DNA of 64,000 bases from Variovorax sp. PBS-H4. GTDB taxonomy: Bacteria; Pseudomonadota; Gammaproteobacteria; Burkholderiales; Burkholderiaceae_C. The stretch is taken from the NCBI RefSeq assembly GCF_901827205.1, contig NZ_LR594675.1:2790001-2854000 (forward strand). The letters run 5' to 3'. Shown here one piece after another: positions 36,383 through 44,172 of this stretch. The notes under the pieces were generated by a model, which worked only from the letters and a program-made list of their open reading frames with translations, searched no databases and had not been told where the DNA came from. Within the stretch, counting starts at the first letter, position 1; each line of letters begins with the position of its first letter. A program made the translations under genes and the position numbers.

Positions 36383-36907
36383 TCAGTGCAGCGTGTCGTT
36401 GCCCGGTGCGACAGGTGCAACCTTGAAAAAGCCGGTCCCGGCGGTGCCACGGCCAATTTCTTCCTCCGTCGCCTCGCGTACCGAGCGTACGGTCAGATCG
36501 AGCCGCAGCGCGATGCCTGCGAGCGGGTGGTTGCCGTCGAGCACGAGGTGCTCGGGGTAGATCTCGCTCACGGTGTAGATCGTGTCCCGGGGAATGTCTG
36601 GACTCACGCCGGCAGGGAGCGCAGCGCCATCGAAAGTCATGCCTTCCTCGATGCCTTCCGGAAAGAGGCTGCGCGGTTCGAGGAAGAGCAATTGCTCGTT
36701 GAAGTCGCCGAAGGCCTGCTCCGGCTCGAGCTGCAGCTGCACGCGCGCCCCCGGCTCGTGCCCGCGCAGCGCCGACTCGATGACGGCAAAGAGATCTTCG
36801 CCGCCGACCAGGAACTCCACGGGTTCCTCGAGCACGTCCAGCACGTCGCCGAGGGTGTCCTTCAGCGTCCAGGTCAGGCCGACCACGCATTGTTCAGAGA
36901 TTTCCAT
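36383..36907 (-). CDS. FKBP-type peptidyl-prolyl isomerase, SlyD-like
   Basis: 174-residue cytosolic proline isomerase and chaperone of the SlyD type: an FKBP core split by an insert-in-flap domain. Core text includes VGLTWTLKDTLGDVLDV, PVEFLVGGEDLFAVIESAL and the LEPEQAFGDFNEQL region; the insert runs about residues 70-130 with the VLDGNHPLAGIAL motif of SlyD-like proteins. It lacks the His/Cys-rich metal-binding tail of E. coli SlyD. It is divergent from roxA with just 14 bases between the start codons. Confidence 0.92.
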   Translation of the reverse strand: MEISEQCVVGLTWTLKDTLGDVLDVLEEPVEFLVGGEDLFAVIESALRGHEPGARVQLQLEPEQAFGDFNEQLLFLEPRSLFPEGIEEGMTFDGAALPAGVSPDIPRDTIYTVSEIYPEHLVLDGNHPLAGIALRLDLTVRSVREATEEEIGRGTAGTGFFKVAPVAPGNDTLH

Positions 36908-36909
36908 AC

Positions 36910-36919
36910 GAGAATTCTC
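36910..36919. promoter_or_regulatory. Palindrome between the FKBP and roxA start codons
   Basis: GAGAATTCTC sits centrally in a 14-base gap between divergent ATGs. On each strand the purine half can act as ribosome-binding sequence, so one palindrome may initiate translation both ways. Symmetry continues into both starts (TCCAT and ATGGA). The promoters must lie inside the opposite coding regions. Confidence 0.55.
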
Positions 36920-36921
36920 CC

Positions 36922-38064
36922 ATGGAGATTGAACGACCCCTGGCCCTGCTCGGAGGCCTCAGCGCCTCGCAATTCATGCGGCGCCATTGGCAGAAGAAGC
37001 CCTTGCTCGTGCGCCAGGCCGTTCCGGGCATGGTGCCGCCGATGGATCGCGAGGCGCTGTTTTCGCTGGCCGGCCGCGAGGAGGTCGAGTCGCGGTTGAT
37101 CCGCCACGGCAAGAGTGGCTGGACCCTCAAGCACGGTCCTTTCGCACGCCGCGCGCTGCCTTCGCCGAAACAGGCTGCGTGGACCCTGTTGATCCAGGGC
37201 GTGGACCAGCACGACCAACGCGTGCATGAACTGTTGCAGCAGTTTCGTTTCGTACCCGACGTGCGGCTCGACGACCTGATGATCAGCTATGCGAGCGACA
37301 CCGGCGGCGTCGGCGCGCACTTCGACAGCTACGACGTGTTCCTGCTCCAGGCGCACGGGCGCCGCCGCTGGTCCATCGGCAGGCAGCGCGACCTGCGCCT
37401 CGAACCCGGCCTGCCGCTCAAGATCCTTGCGCATTTCGAGCCCGAGCAGAGCTTCGTGCTCGAACCCGGCGACATGCTCTACCTGCCGCCGCGCTATGCC
37501 CACGATGGCGTCGCAGAGGGCAGTGATTGCATGACCTATTCCATCGGTCTGCGCGCGCCGGCGGCCGCGCCGCTGGGCGCCGACCTGCTGGCCCGCATTG
37601 CGGAGGCGCAGGCTGAGTTGCTGCAGGACGCGCCTGCCGTATCGGCCGCCCACTACAAGGACCCGGCGCAGCCGGCGGTGGCCACGCCGGCCGAAATGCC
37701 GCCCGCGCTGCAGGCGTTCGCGCGCGAGGCCGTGCTCTCGGCGTTGCGCGATCCCGATGCGATCGACCGTGCCCTGGGCGAATCGATGACCGAGCCCAAG
37801 CCCACCGTGTGGTTCGAACAAGGCGAGCCGCCGGTCGAACTGAGCGCTGTCTCGCTCGACCGCCGCACGCGCATGCTCTACGACGCGCGCCATCTCTACA
37901 TCAACGGCGAGAGCTTCCGTGCCTCCGGGCGCGATGCCCGCCTCATGCGCCGTCTGGCGGACCAGCGCGCGCTGACGCCGCGCGAACTGGCGACCGCCAG
38001 CGAGGACGCGCGAGCATTGCTGAAGGACTGGTGCGAAGCGGGGTGGCTGCATGCCGATGAATGA
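36922..38064 (+). CDS. roxA: Ribosomal protein uL16 arginine 3-hydroxylase (JmjC domain)
   Basis: 380-residue Fe(II)/2-oxoglutarate oxygenase of the RoxA/YcfD family, which hydroxylates an Arg of ribosomal protein uL16. The JmjC cupin carries the iron ligands in GAHFDSYDVFLLQ (HxD) and YAHDGVAE (distal His). RRWSIGRQRDL is the typical segment between them, and the winged-helix-like C-terminal domain follows from about residue 260. Length and the N-terminal PLALLGGLSASQFMRRHWQ match the family. Its stop overlaps the next gene by 14 bases. Confidence 0.93.
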   Translation: MEIERPLALLGGLSASQFMRRHWQKKPLLVRQAVPGMVPPMDREALFSLAGREEVESRLIRHGKSGWTLKHGPFARRALPSPKQAAWTLLIQGVDQHDQRVHELLQQFRFVPDVRLDDLMISYASDTGGVGAHFDSYDVFLLQAHGRRRWSIGRQRDLRLEPGLPLKILAHFEPEQSFVLEPGDMLYLPPRYAHDGVAEGSDCMTYSIGLRAPAAAPLGADLLARIAEAQAELLQDAPAVSAAHYKDPAQPAVATPAEMPPALQAFAREAVLSALRDPDAIDRALGESMTEPKPTVWFEQGEPPVELSAVSLDRRTRMLYDARHLYINGESFRASGRDARLMRRLADQRALTPRELATASEDARALLKDWCEAGWLHADE

Positions 38065-38560
38065 AATGCCTGTCGACGACGCGTTGCCCGAGGGGGCATT
38101 CGACGGCCGCCGCGCATTCGAGGCGCATCTGCACGCCGCGCTCGCCGCCGCCGCTCGGGAGAACTGGCGCGAGATCGTGTTCGCCGATCCGGCCTTCATC
38201 GACTGGCCGCTCGGGGAACGTGCCATGGCCGAGGCCCTGCAGGCCTGGTCGGCGGCAGGCCGCAGCTTCGTGATGCTGGCGCAGCGCTTCGACGTGTTCG
38301 AGCGCGAGCATGCGCGCTTCGTGACATGGCGTCGCATGTGGAGCCACATCATCGATTGCCGCGCCTGCAGCGGGCCGGGCTTGCCACAGGTGCCGAGCGG
38401 AATCTGGACGCCGGGCTGGTTTCTGGCACGCATGGACGTGGAGCGGGTGCGCGGCGTCTGCGGCCGCGATCCAGAGCGCCGGCGTGCCCTGCGCGAGCGC
38501 ATGGACGAGTGCTTGCGTCATGCGAAACCTGCATTTCCGGCGACGACTCTGGGCTTGTAA
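38051..38560 (+). CDS. Conserved protein of unknown function coupled to roxA
   Basis: 169-residue cytosolic protein without a signal or membrane segment and with no family I can name. It is rich in Arg and Trp and includes VFADPAFIDWPLGER, FDVFEREHARFVTWRRMW and a CRACSGPGLP stretch with paired Cys. Starts at 38051, 38057 and 38066 are all in frame around the roxA stop (ATGCCGATGAATGAAATG), so the exact start is open. The overlap with roxA indicates coupled translation and possibly a linked function. Confidence 0.75.
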   Translation: MPMNEMPVDDALPEGAFDGRRAFEAHLHAALAAAARENWREIVFADPAFIDWPLGERAMAEALQAWSAAGRSFVMLAQRFDVFEREHARFVTWRRMWSHIIDCRACSGPGLPQVPSGIWTPGWFLARMDVERVRGVCGRDPERRRALRERMDECLRHAKPAFPATTLGL

Positions 38561-38653
38561 GCCAATGCCGCGAATCGCGGCGCAACAGGTGGTTCACCCA
38601 GGGTACAGGTCTAGAATTTTTCTTCGAGACCTCAATCCCAAAGGAGCCATGTA

Positions 38654-38944
38654 ATGAGAAAGTCCGCCCTGCTCGCCTCGTTGACCGTCGCGGTGGCCCT
38701 TGCCGCCTGCGGCAAGAAGGAGGAGTCCGCGCCGGCCGTCGTGACCCCGCCACCTGCCGCGACGACGCCGGCACCCGCTCCGGCGCCTGCACCAGCGCCT
38801 GCACCCGACACTTCGTCGTCCTCGTCTTCGTCTTCAATGCCTTCCGCGGCGCCAGCGCCGTCGCCCGGAGCTTCTTCGGCGCTCGACGCCGCCAATGCCG
38901 CGACCGACGCTGCCAAGAAGAAGGAAGACGCACCCAAGCAGTAA
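38654..38944 (+). CDS. Small low-complexity lipoprotein
   Basis: 96-residue predicted lipoprotein: MRKSALLASLTVAVALAACG has the lipobox ALAAC and an AAGGAG site lies ahead. The mature part is low complexity: Lys/Glu start, Ala-Pro repeats, a run of eight Ser, then an Ala/Asp/Lys-rich helix (DAANAATDAAKKKEDA). It is probably an extended tether on the outer membrane. A terminator follows. The function is unknown. Confidence 0.8.
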   Translation: MRKSALLASLTVAVALAACGKKEESAPAVVTPPPAATTPAPAPAPAPAPAPDTSSSSSSSSMPSAAPAPSPGASSALDAANAATDAAKKKEDAPKQ

Positions 38945-38967
38945 GGCTGCTTTGCAGCTTCGCCAGG

Positions 38968-38991
38968 AGGCCGCCCTAGTGCGGCCTTTTT
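38968..38991 (+). terminator. Intrinsic terminator after the small lipoprotein gene
   Basis: Stem AGGCCGC (38968-38974) and GCGGCCT (38981-38987), a 6-base loop, then five T residues. Confidence 0.85.
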
Positions 38992-39064
38992 CATTGCCGC
39001 GCCTCAAGATGAAAATTGTCTTCTCGACGGCAGTGACGACGCGGAGCGAGAACGTGTCGGGCTC

Positions 39065-39847
39065 CTAAGCCCGGAGCTCCAGCCAGCCAGAGCCTTCGGC
39101 GGCGTTGGCGGTCAACATCTCGTCCTCGCTCGCACCGAGCGCCTCGGCCATCGCGCGCCGCACGAGCTCGGGACGGTTGTTCTGTTCGCTGAGGTGCGCG
39201 CCCAGCATGTACTGCAGGCCATCGTGGCGCAGGGCGTGTGCAATTGCCGCCGCGGCGGCGTTGGACAGGTGGCCGTAGTTGCCGCCCACGCGCAGCTTGA
39301 GGAAGGGCGGATAGGCCGAGCGGGCCAGCATGTCGCTGTCGTGGTTGAACTCGAGCATCAGCGCGTGGATTCCCGCCAGGCGGGCGAGCACGTGCGGTGT
39401 CGCATGCCCCAGGTCGGTCAGCACGCCGAGGCTGCGTGCGCCGTCGCTGCAGCGCAGTTGCAGCGGCTCGCGCGCATCGTGCGGCACCGTGAAGGGCTGT
39501 ACCAGGAGGCCACCGATTTCGATGTCGTTGCCGTCCCGCGCGAAATGCAGGCGGCCCTCGAAGTCGTGCCCGCCCGATGCAAGCCAGGTGCCCTCGCTCA
39601 TCCAGACCGGAATGCGCTCGCGCTTCGATAGCGCTCGGGCGCAGCCGATGTGATCGCCATGCTCGTGGGTGATGAAGATCGCATCGAGGTCGCAGGCTTC
39701 GAGGCCCGCGCGCGCCAGGCGAGCATCGAGGTGCTTGAGCCCGAAGCCGCAATCGATCAGCAGCCTCGAGCGGCGTCGGTCGCTGGTCGCCTCGACCAGC
39801 GTCGCATTGCCCGTGCTGCCGCTGCCCAGGCTGCGGAAGCGCAGCAC
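39065..39847 (-). CDS. MBL-fold metallo-hydrolase, YycJ/WalJ-like
   Basis: 260-residue metallo-beta-lactamase-fold protein related to YycJ/WalJ, predicted cytosolic with a two-metal centre. The motif THEHGDHIG gives HxHxDH, and further ligands fit the TVPHDAREPL His, LTDLGHATP Asp and the HLSEQNNRPE His. WalJ-like proteins are suggested 5' nucleases in repair or replication. The GTG at 39847 follows an in-frame TAG directly, so it is the earliest possible start. It is third in a dapA-bamC-hydrolase run, separated from bamC by a structured repeat. Confidence 0.9.
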   Translation of the reverse strand: MLRFRSLGSGSTGNATLVEATSDRRRSRLLIDCGFGLKHLDARLARAGLEACDLDAIFITHEHGDHIGCARALSKRERIPVWMSEGTWLASGGHDFEGRLHFARDGNDIEIGGLLVQPFTVPHDAREPLQLRCSDGARSLGVLTDLGHATPHVLARLAGIHALMLEFNHDSDMLARSAYPPFLKLRVGGNYGHLSNAAAAAIAHALRHDGLQYMLGAHLSEQNNRPELVRRAMAEALGASEDEMLTANAAEGSGWLELRA

Positions 39848-39869
39848 CTAGATGGACCCGGGTTCAGGT

Positions 39870-39963
39870 GGAACACCGCGGAACCGGCTTTGCCGGGCCG
39901 CTGGTGCTGCCCCCGGTAGGGGGTGGGCGCCTGAACACGAAGTGCCGGGCAACCTGGGGGAGA
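39870..39963 (-). repeat. Structured intercistronic repeat, copy A (bamC to MBL hydrolase)
   Basis: About 94 bases which, read on the minus strand, match 60938-61028: TCTCCCCCAGGTTG, an ACTTCGTGT stretch, CGCCCACCCC, then CACCAGCGGCCCGGCAAAGC and CGGTTCCGCGGTGTTCC. It can fold into a nested hairpin, the inner stem CCGGC-AAA-GCCGG enclosed by AGCGG/CCGC-type arms. It fills the gap from the bamC stop to the next start. Confidence 0.82.
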
Positions 39964-39966
39964 GCG

Positions 39967-41052
39967 TCATTTCAAGTCGTCGGCGATGACCTGGACGATG
40001 CGCTGCGCATTGGCCGATGTTTCGGCTGCTCCGCTGTCGTTCTGCACCGACACCGTGCTGGTCTCGCCCTGGCCCTTGACCAGGATGCGGAACTTGAGCG
40101 GCGCCTCGGTCTTGCTCGAACTGAAGATCTTGGAGAAGAAGCCCGGCTCCTTCTTGTCGGGGTTCGGCGGCACGTAGCGTACGAAGTACACGCCGGCGGC
40201 CCGGTCGCGGTCCTCGACGGTGAAGCCGGTGCGGTCCAGTGCAAGGCCGACGCGGCGCCAGGCCCGGTCGAAGTTCTCGTTGATCTGCACCACGGGCTGG
40301 CCACCGACATTGGAAATGCTGGCCGTTCGTGCCGGCGCGCTGGTTTGCGCAACGAGCTTGGCCTGCTCCTGCGAGACGCCCAGCTTCACCATCAGGCGGC
40401 GCAGGAATTCCGTCTCGAGTTCGGGGTCGCTCGGGCGCGGCTGCCAGACCGTCTGGTCCTGGCGCGTGTTGGTGTAGACCTCCTGCATGCCGCGATGGCT
40501 GACGAAGATCTCGGTCGTGCCGTTGGCGCCGCGTTCGATGCGGGTGCGGAAACGGTCGAGCTCGCCGGTGGAGTAGATCGCGTCGACCAGCTTGCCCAGC
40601 GTGCCGCGGATCACGTCCTGCGGCAGCTTGGCGCGGTTCTCGGCCCAGTCGGTTTCCATGATGCCGAGGTTGCGCTGCTCGGTGGTCAGCAGGAAGCCGC
40701 TCTCTTGCCAGAAGTCCTTGATGGGTTCCCACAGCTGGTCGGCAGGGCGGTTGACCACGATCCAGCGCTGCGTGCCCGAGCGTTCCATGCGTACGTCACC
40801 GAGATTGGAGACTGCCGTAGGAATGCTGGGGGCGTTGGCGGCGCCGGCCTGGTAGGCGTTGGCCGAGACCGCGTTGCCAGGCACGGCGTAGCGATTCTCG
40901 CGCGACAGCTGCGTGAGGTCCGGCGGCACTTCGAGTGAAGGCGCCTTGCCGGCGCTCTTGTAATCGATCTTGTCGCTCTCGAGGACCGAGCAGGCGGCGA
41001 GGCTGGCGACCAGGGCCAGCAATGCGAATCGCGAAAGGGTGTTCAACGTCAT
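39967..41052 (-). CDS. bamC: Outer membrane assembly lipoprotein BamC
   Basis: 361-residue lipoprotein of the BAM complex that inserts beta-barrel proteins into the outer membrane. The signal has the lipobox SLAACS. The mature N-terminus (ESDKIDYKSAGKAPSLEVPP) is the conserved unstructured lasso that wraps BamD, followed by two helix-grip domains, the second around INENFDRAWRRVGLALD. The ATG at 41052 yields the lipoprotein signal. It follows dapA by 109 bases on the same strand, as in many proteobacteria where bamC (nlpB) lies next to dapA. Confidence 0.95.
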   Translation of the reverse strand: MTLNTLSRFALLALVASLAACSVLESDKIDYKSAGKAPSLEVPPDLTQLSRENRYAVPGNAVSANAYQAGAANAPSIPTAVSNLGDVRMERSGTQRWIVVNRPADQLWEPIKDFWQESGFLLTTEQRNLGIMETDWAENRAKLPQDVIRGTLGKLVDAIYSTGELDRFRTRIERGANGTTEIFVSHRGMQEVYTNTRQDQTVWQPRPSDPELETEFLRRLMVKLGVSQEQAKLVAQTSAPARTASISNVGGQPVVQINENFDRAWRRVGLALDRTGFTVEDRDRAAGVYFVRYVPPNPDKKEPGFFSKIFSSSKTEAPLKFRILVKGQGETSTVSVQNDSGAAETSANAQRIVQVIADDLK

Positions 41053-41161
41053 CTTCCTTGTGGAATGTTTAGCGCAATCGTCTGGCTGCAGCGCCGCTGT
41101 GTCAGAGCGCCGGCCCTGCAAAAAGGTTGCCGGTGTCGAGGTGCGGCAGGTAAAGATGGGA

Positions 41162-42052
41162 TCAGTCCTTGAGGAGCCCTGTGGCACGCAGCGCGGATTC
41201 GACGACGGGACGGGCCGACTCGGCGAGTTCCGTCAGCGGCAGGCGCAGCGCCCCGCCGCATAGCCCGAGCCGTGCCATCGCCCACTTCAGCGGAATCGGG
41301 TTCGGCTCGACGAACAGATGGCGGTGCAGCGGCATCAGCTCGAACTGGATCTGCATCGCGCGCTTCGCGTCGCCGGCGATGGCCGCGACGCACAGCTCGT
41401 GCATCTTGCGGGGCGCCAGGTTGGCTGTCACGCTGATGTTGCCCTTGCCACCGCACAGCATCAGCGCAACAGCGGTGGGGTCGTCGCCCGAGTACACCGC
41501 GAAGTGCTTCGGCACCTCGCGGATCAGCCACTGCGCGCGCTCGATGTTGCCGGTGGCTTCCTTGATGCCCACGATGCCGGGCACCTGCGCCAGGCGCAGC
41601 ACGGTGTCGTGCGCCATATCGGCGACCGTCCGGCCGGGCACGTTGTAGAGCACCACAGGAAGGTCGCCGACTGCCTCGGCAATGGCCTTGAAGTGCTGGT
41701 ACTGGCCTTCCTGCGTCGGCTTGTTGTAGTAGGGCACCACCTGCAGCTGCGAATCGGCGCCGACGCCCTTGGCGAAGCGAGCGAGCTCGATGGCCTCGCT
41801 TGTCGAATTGGCGCCGCAGCCGGCCATCACGGGCACGCGGCCGCGGGCTTGCTCGACCGACACGCGGATGATCTCGCAGTGTTCCTCGACGTTCACCGTC
41901 GGCGATTCGCCGGTGGTGCCAACCACGCCCAGGCAATCGGTGCCTTCGTCGATGTGCCAGTCGATCAGCCGGCGCAATGCGGGATAGTCAACGCTGCCGT
42001 CGTCATGCATCGGCGTGACGAGCGCGACGATGCTGCCTGTCAGTTGCTCCAA
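41162..42052 (-). CDS. dapA: 4-hydroxy-tetrahydrodipicolinate synthase
   Basis: 296-residue class I aldolase that condenses pyruvate with aspartate semialdehyde in lysine and diaminopimelate synthesis. The Schiff-base Lys is in GIVGIKEATGN, the relay Tyr in VLYNVPGRT, and GTTGESPT binds pyruvate. The start is TTG at 42052 with AAGAG six bases ahead; no in-frame ATG lies upstream within range. bamC follows on the same strand. The product feeds peptidoglycan. Confidence 0.97.
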   Translation of the reverse strand: MEQLTGSIVALVTPMHDDGSVDYPALRRLIDWHIDEGTDCLGVVGTTGESPTVNVEEHCEIIRVSVEQARGRVPVMAGCGANSTSEAIELARFAKGVGADSQLQVVPYYNKPTQEGQYQHFKAIAEAVGDLPVVLYNVPGRTVADMAHDTVLRLAQVPGIVGIKEATGNIERAQWLIREVPKHFAVYSGDDPTAVALMLCGGKGNISVTANLAPRKMHELCVAAIAGDAKRAMQIQFELMPLHRHLFVEPNPIPLKWAMARLGLCGGALRLPLTELAESARPVVESALRATGLLKD

Positions 42053-42112
42053 GGGGGTCTCTTTGTCGGTTGCGGAAAGGCAGCCATTCTACTGACTGGC
42101 CCGGCCAGCCGG

Positions 42113-42655
42113 TCAGAGGGGGTAGCGCAAAGGGCTGCGAGCCGAGCCTTCCGGCGGCCGCACGGCTGCGATCCGCTGCACGAAGCGTTCCGGGTCGGCG
42201 AGAAATCCGTCTTCGTAGGCCACCACCCGCAGCCCGGCGCAGGCGACGAGCAGCTCGCCCGGCTGCAGCAGAAAGTCCGGCCGCGAGGGCTTGCCTACGC
42301 TCTCGTTGCCGGCGGCGAAGGTCTCGTACAGCAGCACGCCGCCGGACGCCACTGCCGCCACGATGTCGGGCAGCCTCGCGCGCCAGAGGTAGTTGGTCAC
42401 GACCACCGCGCCGAAGAACTGGCCCGCGAACGGCCACGGGCCCTGCTCGATGTCGGCCTGCAAGGCCCGCCCAAAGCGCGCCGCGGAGGCGATCGCTTCC
42501 GGGGAACGGTCGACGCCGGTGACGGCGTGGCCGCGTTGCGCGAACCAGCCCATGTGCCGGCCGGCGCCACAGGCGACGTCGAGCACGGTGGCGCCCGGGT
42601 CGAGCAGGTGCGACCAGCGCGCGACCCAGGGGGAGGGTGCGAGATCGTGGCTCAG
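42113..42655 (-). CDS. Class I SAM-dependent methyltransferase, apparent CTG start
   Basis: About 180-residue methyltransferase with the SAM-binding motif TVLDVACGAGRHMGWF near residue 25 and the acidic strand GVDRSPEAI. It ends with the GERFVQRIAAV-like PERFVQRIAAVRPPEG. The substrate is unknown. No ATG, GTG or TTG lies in frame between the domain start and far upstream, and the first internal ATG falls inside the SAM motif. A CTG at 42655 overlaps the stop of the 46-residue gene as CTGA, exactly where an ATGA overlap would be expected, and gives the N-terminus SHDLAPSPW. A rare CTG start, or a base error, is inferred. Confidence 0.8.
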   Translation of the reverse strand: MSHDLAPSPWVARWSHLLDPGATVLDVACGAGRHMGWFAQRGHAVTGVDRSPEAIASAARFGRALQADIEQGPWPFAGQFFGAVVVTNYLWRARLPDIVAAVASGGVLLYETFAAGNESVGKPSRPDFLLQPGELLVACAGLRVVAYEDGFLADPERFVQRIAAVRPPEGSARSPLRYPL

Positions 42656-42792
42656 AAGCAGGCCCAGACCTGGTCGACCAGCGTCACGAGGAACGCCGGG
42701 TGCGTATAAAGGCCGAACACCGCCACGAGCGCCAGCACCGCAGCCGTGAGCCAGCCGGCGTGCACGAGATGGTGGCGGATGTTCGGGCGCAT
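42652..42792 (-). CDS. 46-residue membrane protein between MFS and methyltransferase genes
   Basis: Small ORF with the product MRPNIRHHLVHAGWLTAAVL continuing through a hydrophobic segment (LTAAVLALVAVFGLYTHPAF) to VWACF. One membrane helix with a His-rich positively charged N-terminus is predicted. The ATG is 6 bases after the MFS stop and its TGA overlaps the methyltransferase start, so it is spliced tightly into the operon, which argues for a real gene. No function can be assigned; a partner or regulator of the MFS protein is possible. Confidence 0.65.
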   Translation of the reverse strand: MRPNIRHHLVHAGWLTAAVLALVAVFGLYTHPAFLVTLVDQVWACF

Positions 42793-42798
42793 GAGGGC

Positions 42799-44019
42799 TC
42801 AGGCCGGCTGAGGGGCCGGCTGGCGCACGATCGCGCCTTCCTTGACCGGCAGGTTGACCAGCGCCGCGAACACGCCGAGGGCGATCGCGAGATACCAGAC
42901 GATGTTGTAGCTGCCGGTGCTGTCGTAGAGATAGCCGCCGAGCCAGACGCCGAGGAACGAACCGACCTGGTGGCTGAGGAACACGAAGCCGCCCAGCATC
43001 GAGAGATGCGCCACGCCGAAGATCTGGGCCACGATGCCGCTGGTGAGGGGCACGGTCGACAGCCACAGGAAACCCATCACGCTCGCGAAGACGTACACCG
43101 ACAGGGGCGTGATGGGCGCCGCCAGGAAGACCGCGATGGTCGCCGCACGGCTGAAGTAGATCGCGGCCAGCAGCTTGCGCTTGGCAAGCCGGGCCCCGAG
43201 CGAGCCGGCGACATAGGTGCCGAACACATTGAACAGGCCGACAAGCGCCAGTGCGTAGCTGGCCACTTCGGGCGAGAGTCCTTTGTCGCGCAGGTAGCTC
43301 GGCATGTGCACGCCGATGAAGGCCAGCTGGAAGCCGCAGACGAAATAGCCCGCCATCAGCAACACGAAGCTGGGGTACTTGAAGGCCTCTCCCACGGCCT
43401 GGAGGATGGTCTGGTCGCGGTGGGCGACGGCGGCTTGTCCGACACGCGGCTCGCGCAGCCCGAAGGCGAGCGGCACGATCAGCAGCACCATGAGTGCCAG
43501 CACCAGCAGGGCCGTATGCCAGCCGAAGCCTGCGATCAGCTGGCCCTCCACCGGCACCATCAGGAACTGGCCGAAGGAACCCGCTGCGGCCGCCACGCCC
43601 ATCGCCCAGGATCGCCGTTCGACCGGGATCTGCCGGCCGATCACGCCGTAGATCACCGCGTAGGTGGTGCCGGCCTGCGCTGCGCCGATCAGCACGCCGG
43701 CCGTCAGCGCGAACAGGAGCGGCGTGGGCGACAGCGCCATGCCCGCGAGCCCGGCTGCGTAGAGCACGGCCCCCGCCACCAACACGCGGAAGGCGCCCAG
43801 CTTGTCGGCCAGCATGCCGGCGAAGACGCCGATCACTCCCCAGGCGAGGTTCTGGATGGCGAGCGCCATCGAGAAGCTCTGGCGCGACCAGCCCTGCTCC
43901 TGCGTGATCGGCTGGAGCCACAGGCCGAAGCCGTGGCGGATCCCCATCGACAGGGTGACAATCATCGCGCCGCAGAAGAGGACCTGCTTGAGCGAGAGCG
44001 GCTGGGATTGAGCGTGCAT
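42799..44019 (-). CDS. MFS transporter, OFA-like
   Basis: 406-residue major facilitator with about twelve hydrophobic helices. The N-terminal half (MIVTLSMGIRHGFGLWLQPI and TQEQGWSRQSFSMALAIQNL) resembles the OFA (oxalate/formate antiporter-like) and monocarboxylate group. GVIGRQIPVERRSWAMG is the conserved loop 2-3 motif region. No regulator lies beside it. It starts a three-gene run with the 46-residue protein and the methyltransferase, and is divergent from parE across 153 bases that contain an inverted repeat. The substrate is unknown. Confidence 0.9.
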   Translation of the reverse strand: MHAQSQPLSLKQVLFCGAMIVTLSMGIRHGFGLWLQPITQEQGWSRQSFSMALAIQNLAWGVIGVFAGMLADKLGAFRVLVAGAVLYAAGLAGMALSPTPLLFALTAGVLIGAAQAGTTYAVIYGVIGRQIPVERRSWAMGVAAAAGSFGQFLMVPVEGQLIAGFGWHTALLVLALMVLLIVPLAFGLREPRVGQAAVAHRDQTILQAVGEAFKYPSFVLLMAGYFVCGFQLAFIGVHMPSYLRDKGLSPEVASYALALVGLFNVFGTYVAGSLGARLAKRKLLAAIYFSRAATIAVFLAAPITPLSVYVFASVMGFLWLSTVPLTSGIVAQIFGVAHLSMLGGFVFLSHQVGSFLGVWLGGYLYDSTGSYNIVWYLAIALGVFAALVNLPVKEGAIVRQPAPQPA

Positions 44020-44092
44020 CCGGCGACTTTATCGAAAACGACCGAAGTCCACCGGCAACCGCAGCGACTCGCATTGTTGATTTTTTGATCGT

Positions 44093-44119
44093 GCGTTGAT
44101 GCAGTCTGCGCATCAACGC
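44093..44119. promoter_or_regulatory. Inverted repeat between the MFS gene and parE
   Basis: Arms GCGTTGATGC (44093-44102) and GCATCAACGC (44110-44119) with loop AGTCTGC. It lies 74 bases upstream of the MFS start and 54 bases before parE, next to a TTTTTT run at 44081-44086. It may be an operator for the MFS gene or a hairpin in the parE leader. Confidence 0.5.
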
Positions 44120-44172
44120 CGCTCTGTATGTCCATCCAGGTTTTCGGGAGCCCACGCATACAATCCGCCCCC

